The position numbers were made by a program, and so were the translations under genes. From positions 1 to 5,419 of the forward strand of contig SKRJ01000183.1 of NCBI GenBank assembly GCA_007118555.1: a stretch of DNA of 5,419 nucleotides, in the 5' to 3' direction. Numbering within the stretch: position 1 is the stretch's first letter; the number at the start of each line of letters is the position of its first letter. The notes below the pieces were generated by a model. It worked only from the letters and a program-made list of their open reading frames with translations. It was not told where the DNA came from and made no database searches. Shown in pieces: positions 4,161 to 5,419 of the stretch. Source of the DNA: Anaerolineae bacterium (GTDB lineage: Bacteria; Chloroflexota; Anaerolineae; UBA1429).

Positions 4161-5419
4161 ATGTCGTCCAGAGCCCTGCCGCCCTTTACCTATGGAGCCG
4201 TCTACTTTCGCAAGTCCAACCCGCCCCGGGAGGACTGGGAGCGCGACTATGCCGTGGCCGCCCAGGATGGCTATAGCGCCTTTCGCCACTGGTTCCTGTG
4301 GAGCGCCATCGAGGTGGCGCCCGAGGTGTACGATTGGGCCGACTATGACCGGCAGCTCGACCTGGCCGCCGAGCATGGCCTGCGGACGATCATTGCCGAG
4401 ATGATCACGGCGGCCCCCGAGTGGGCGTTTACCCGCTACCCCCACGCCCGTTTCGAGACGCGCTCCGGCACCAAGCTGGACAGCACCATGAGCGGCTCTT
4501 GTGTCACCGGCGGCTTTCCGGGGCTCTGCCCGGACAACGAGGACGTCCGCGCCCTGGCGGAGCGCTTTCTGCGGGCCCTGGCCGAGCGCTATCGCGATCA
4601 TCCCGGCATGGGCGGCTATGACATCTGGAACGAGTGCACCTACTGGGACGACGTGTGCTACTGCCCCGCCACGGCAACCAAGTTCCGCCAGTGGCTGCAG
4701 GCCAAGTATGGCGACGTGGGCGCCGTCGGCGAGGCCTGGCAGCGCCACAGCCTCACGTCCTGGGAGGACGTCCAGATCCCGCGCCATCTGGGCGCCTATC
4801 CCGACGTGCTGGACTGGCTGGCCTTTCGCGTCGACAATGCCTACCGCCTCATGGCCTGGCGTCGCGATGTGATCCGCGAGGTCGATCCCGAGCATCCCAT
4901 CGTGGCCCACGGCGTGGCCGGTGGCCTGCAGCGGGCGGCCGGGTATGCATCGGACGACTGGCGCGCCGCTGAGCCCGTCGATGCCTATGGCCTTACCTGG
5001 ATCGCCAGCCGCAAGGGCGACGACCCCTGGCAGCAGTGGCACGCGGTGGACCTCACGCGGGCCGCCTCACGGGGCAAGCCGTTCTGGCACGCCGAGGCCC
5101 AGGGCGGGGCCCTCTGGCTCCAGCCCCAGGTGCTCGGCCGGCCCCGCTCTGACGGGCGGATTGCGACGCCCGACGACCTGCGCCTCTGGCACATGCTCTC
5201 CTTTGCCGCGGGGGCGACGGGCTTGTTCTATCCGCGCTGGCGCCCGTTGCTGGATGGCCCCCTCTTTGGAGCCTTTGGCCCCTATCGCATGGACGGCACG
5301 CGCACATCGCGGTCCGAAATGGCCTCGCGCCTCGCCCATTGGGCCCAGGCGCCGGAGCAGGAGAACCTGTGGCGCTCCCGGCCGGTGCGCGGTGACATCG
5401 GCATCATTGTGGTGCCCGA
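4161..5419 (+). CDS. Glycoside hydrolase family 42 beta-galactosidase-like enzyme, partial at the window end
   Basis: GH42 enzymes hydrolyse terminal beta-D-galactosides by a retaining two-glutamate mechanism. The 419 visible residues cover the TIM barrel and the start of the trimerisation domain (DIGIIVVP at the edge). Full-length members are usually about 650-700 residues, so roughly the last third is missing. The acid/base is Glu158 in YDIWNE (153-158), and the nucleophile is Glu312 in KPFWHAEAQGG (306-316). Barrel features include RHWFLWSAIE (42-51), APEWAF (85-90) and FRQWLQAKYG (175-184). There is no signal peptide, so it acts in the cytoplasm on imported oligosaccharides. Of the four zinc-binding cysteines in the Thermus A4 type enzyme, Cys123, Cys166 and Cys168 appear present, but the fourth position seems to be Thr171. 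Cys114 and Cys159 are extra. The ATG at 4161 is set by AGGAGG (4151-4156). True substrate (galactoside, arabinoside or other) is not decided by the sequence. Confidence 0.92.
   Translation, partial: MSSRALPPFTYGAVYFRKSNPPREDWERDYAVAAQDGYSAFRHWFLWSAIEVAPEVYDWADYDRQLDLAAEHGLRTIIAEMITAAPEWAFTRYPHARFETRSGTKLDSTMSGSCVTGGFPGLCPDNEDVRALAERFLRALAERYRDHPGMGGYDIWNECTYWDDVCYCPATATKFRQWLQAKYGDVGAVGEAWQRHSLTSWEDVQIPRHLGAYPDVLDWLAFRVDNAYRLMAWRRDVIREVDPEHPIVAHGVAGGLQRAAGYASDDWRAAEPVDAYGLTWIASRKGDDPWQQWHAVDLTRAASRGKPFWHAEAQGGALWLQPQVLGRPRSDGRIATPDDLRLWHMLSFAAGATGLFYPRWRPLLDGPLFGAFGPYRMDGTRTSRSEMASRLAHWAQAPEQENLWRSRPVRGDIGIIVVP

Noticed and set aside
3542..4276. Plus-strand open frame of 244 codons overlapping the Cys/His-knuckle and GH42 starts
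   Set aside because: It runs out of frame through two genes with strong ribosome binding sites, and its product is an Arg/Pro-rich mixture without membrane or domain features.
4104..5042. Minus-strand open frame of 312 codons opposite the GH42 gene
   Set aside because: The plus frame has the GH42 catalytic motifs. The antisense frame is low-complexity Gly/Ala/His and is explained by GC-rich third codon positions.

Overview
The window is GC-rich bacterial chromosomal DNA with no mobile element, CRISPR array, tRNA or rRNA that I can see. The gene mix (a single-domain pyruvate kinase with a DLQGPKIR motif, small YccF, DUF4342 and GlsB/YeaQ-type membrane proteins, and a family 42 glycoside hydrolase) would fit a Chloroflexota-type (Anaerolineae-like) or similar free-living heterotroph. 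That placement is an inference from gene content and is weak.

Layout. Bases 1-156 (minus strand) hold the N-terminus of a lipoprotein gene that runs off the left edge. Bases 157-416 form a divergent control region with a minus-strand TATAAT, two inverted repeats and a near-consensus plus-strand promoter (TTGACA, 17 bp, TACAAT, 326-354). All further genes are on the plus strand: a two-helix membrane protein with a long basic tail and no recognised family (417-887), pyruvate kinase (944-2380), a YccF-family membrane protein (2480-2845), a DUF4342 protein (2886-3215), a GlsB/YeaQ/YmgE-type small membrane protein (3266-3511), a membrane-anchored protein with a C-terminal Cys/His knuckle (3658-4053), and a GH42 beta-galactosidase-like enzyme (4161 onward) that runs off the right edge after 419 codons.

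How the genes may work together. The unknown membrane protein and pyk are 56 bp apart with no clear promoter between them, so they are probably read from the 326-354 promoter. The YccF, DUF4342 and GlsB-like genes follow with 40-50 bp gaps behind an extended -10 promoter candidate. They look like a small transcription unit of envelope or stress proteins that ends at a strong hairpin (3536-3563). The last two genes each have a strong ribosome binding site and longer upstream gaps (146 and 107 bp). Pyruvate kinase is the last step of glycolysis and GH42 enzymes release sugars from beta-galactosides, so both fit sugar catabolism, but nothing here shows that they are co-regulated.

I do not see a convincing previously undescribed system. 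The most informative points are the K+-independent signature in pyruvate kinase, the incomplete zinc-cysteine set in the GH42 enzyme, the gapless internal duplication in the YccF protein, a probable repeat in the DUF4342 protein, and two small uncharacterised membrane proteins (417-887 and 3658-4053).
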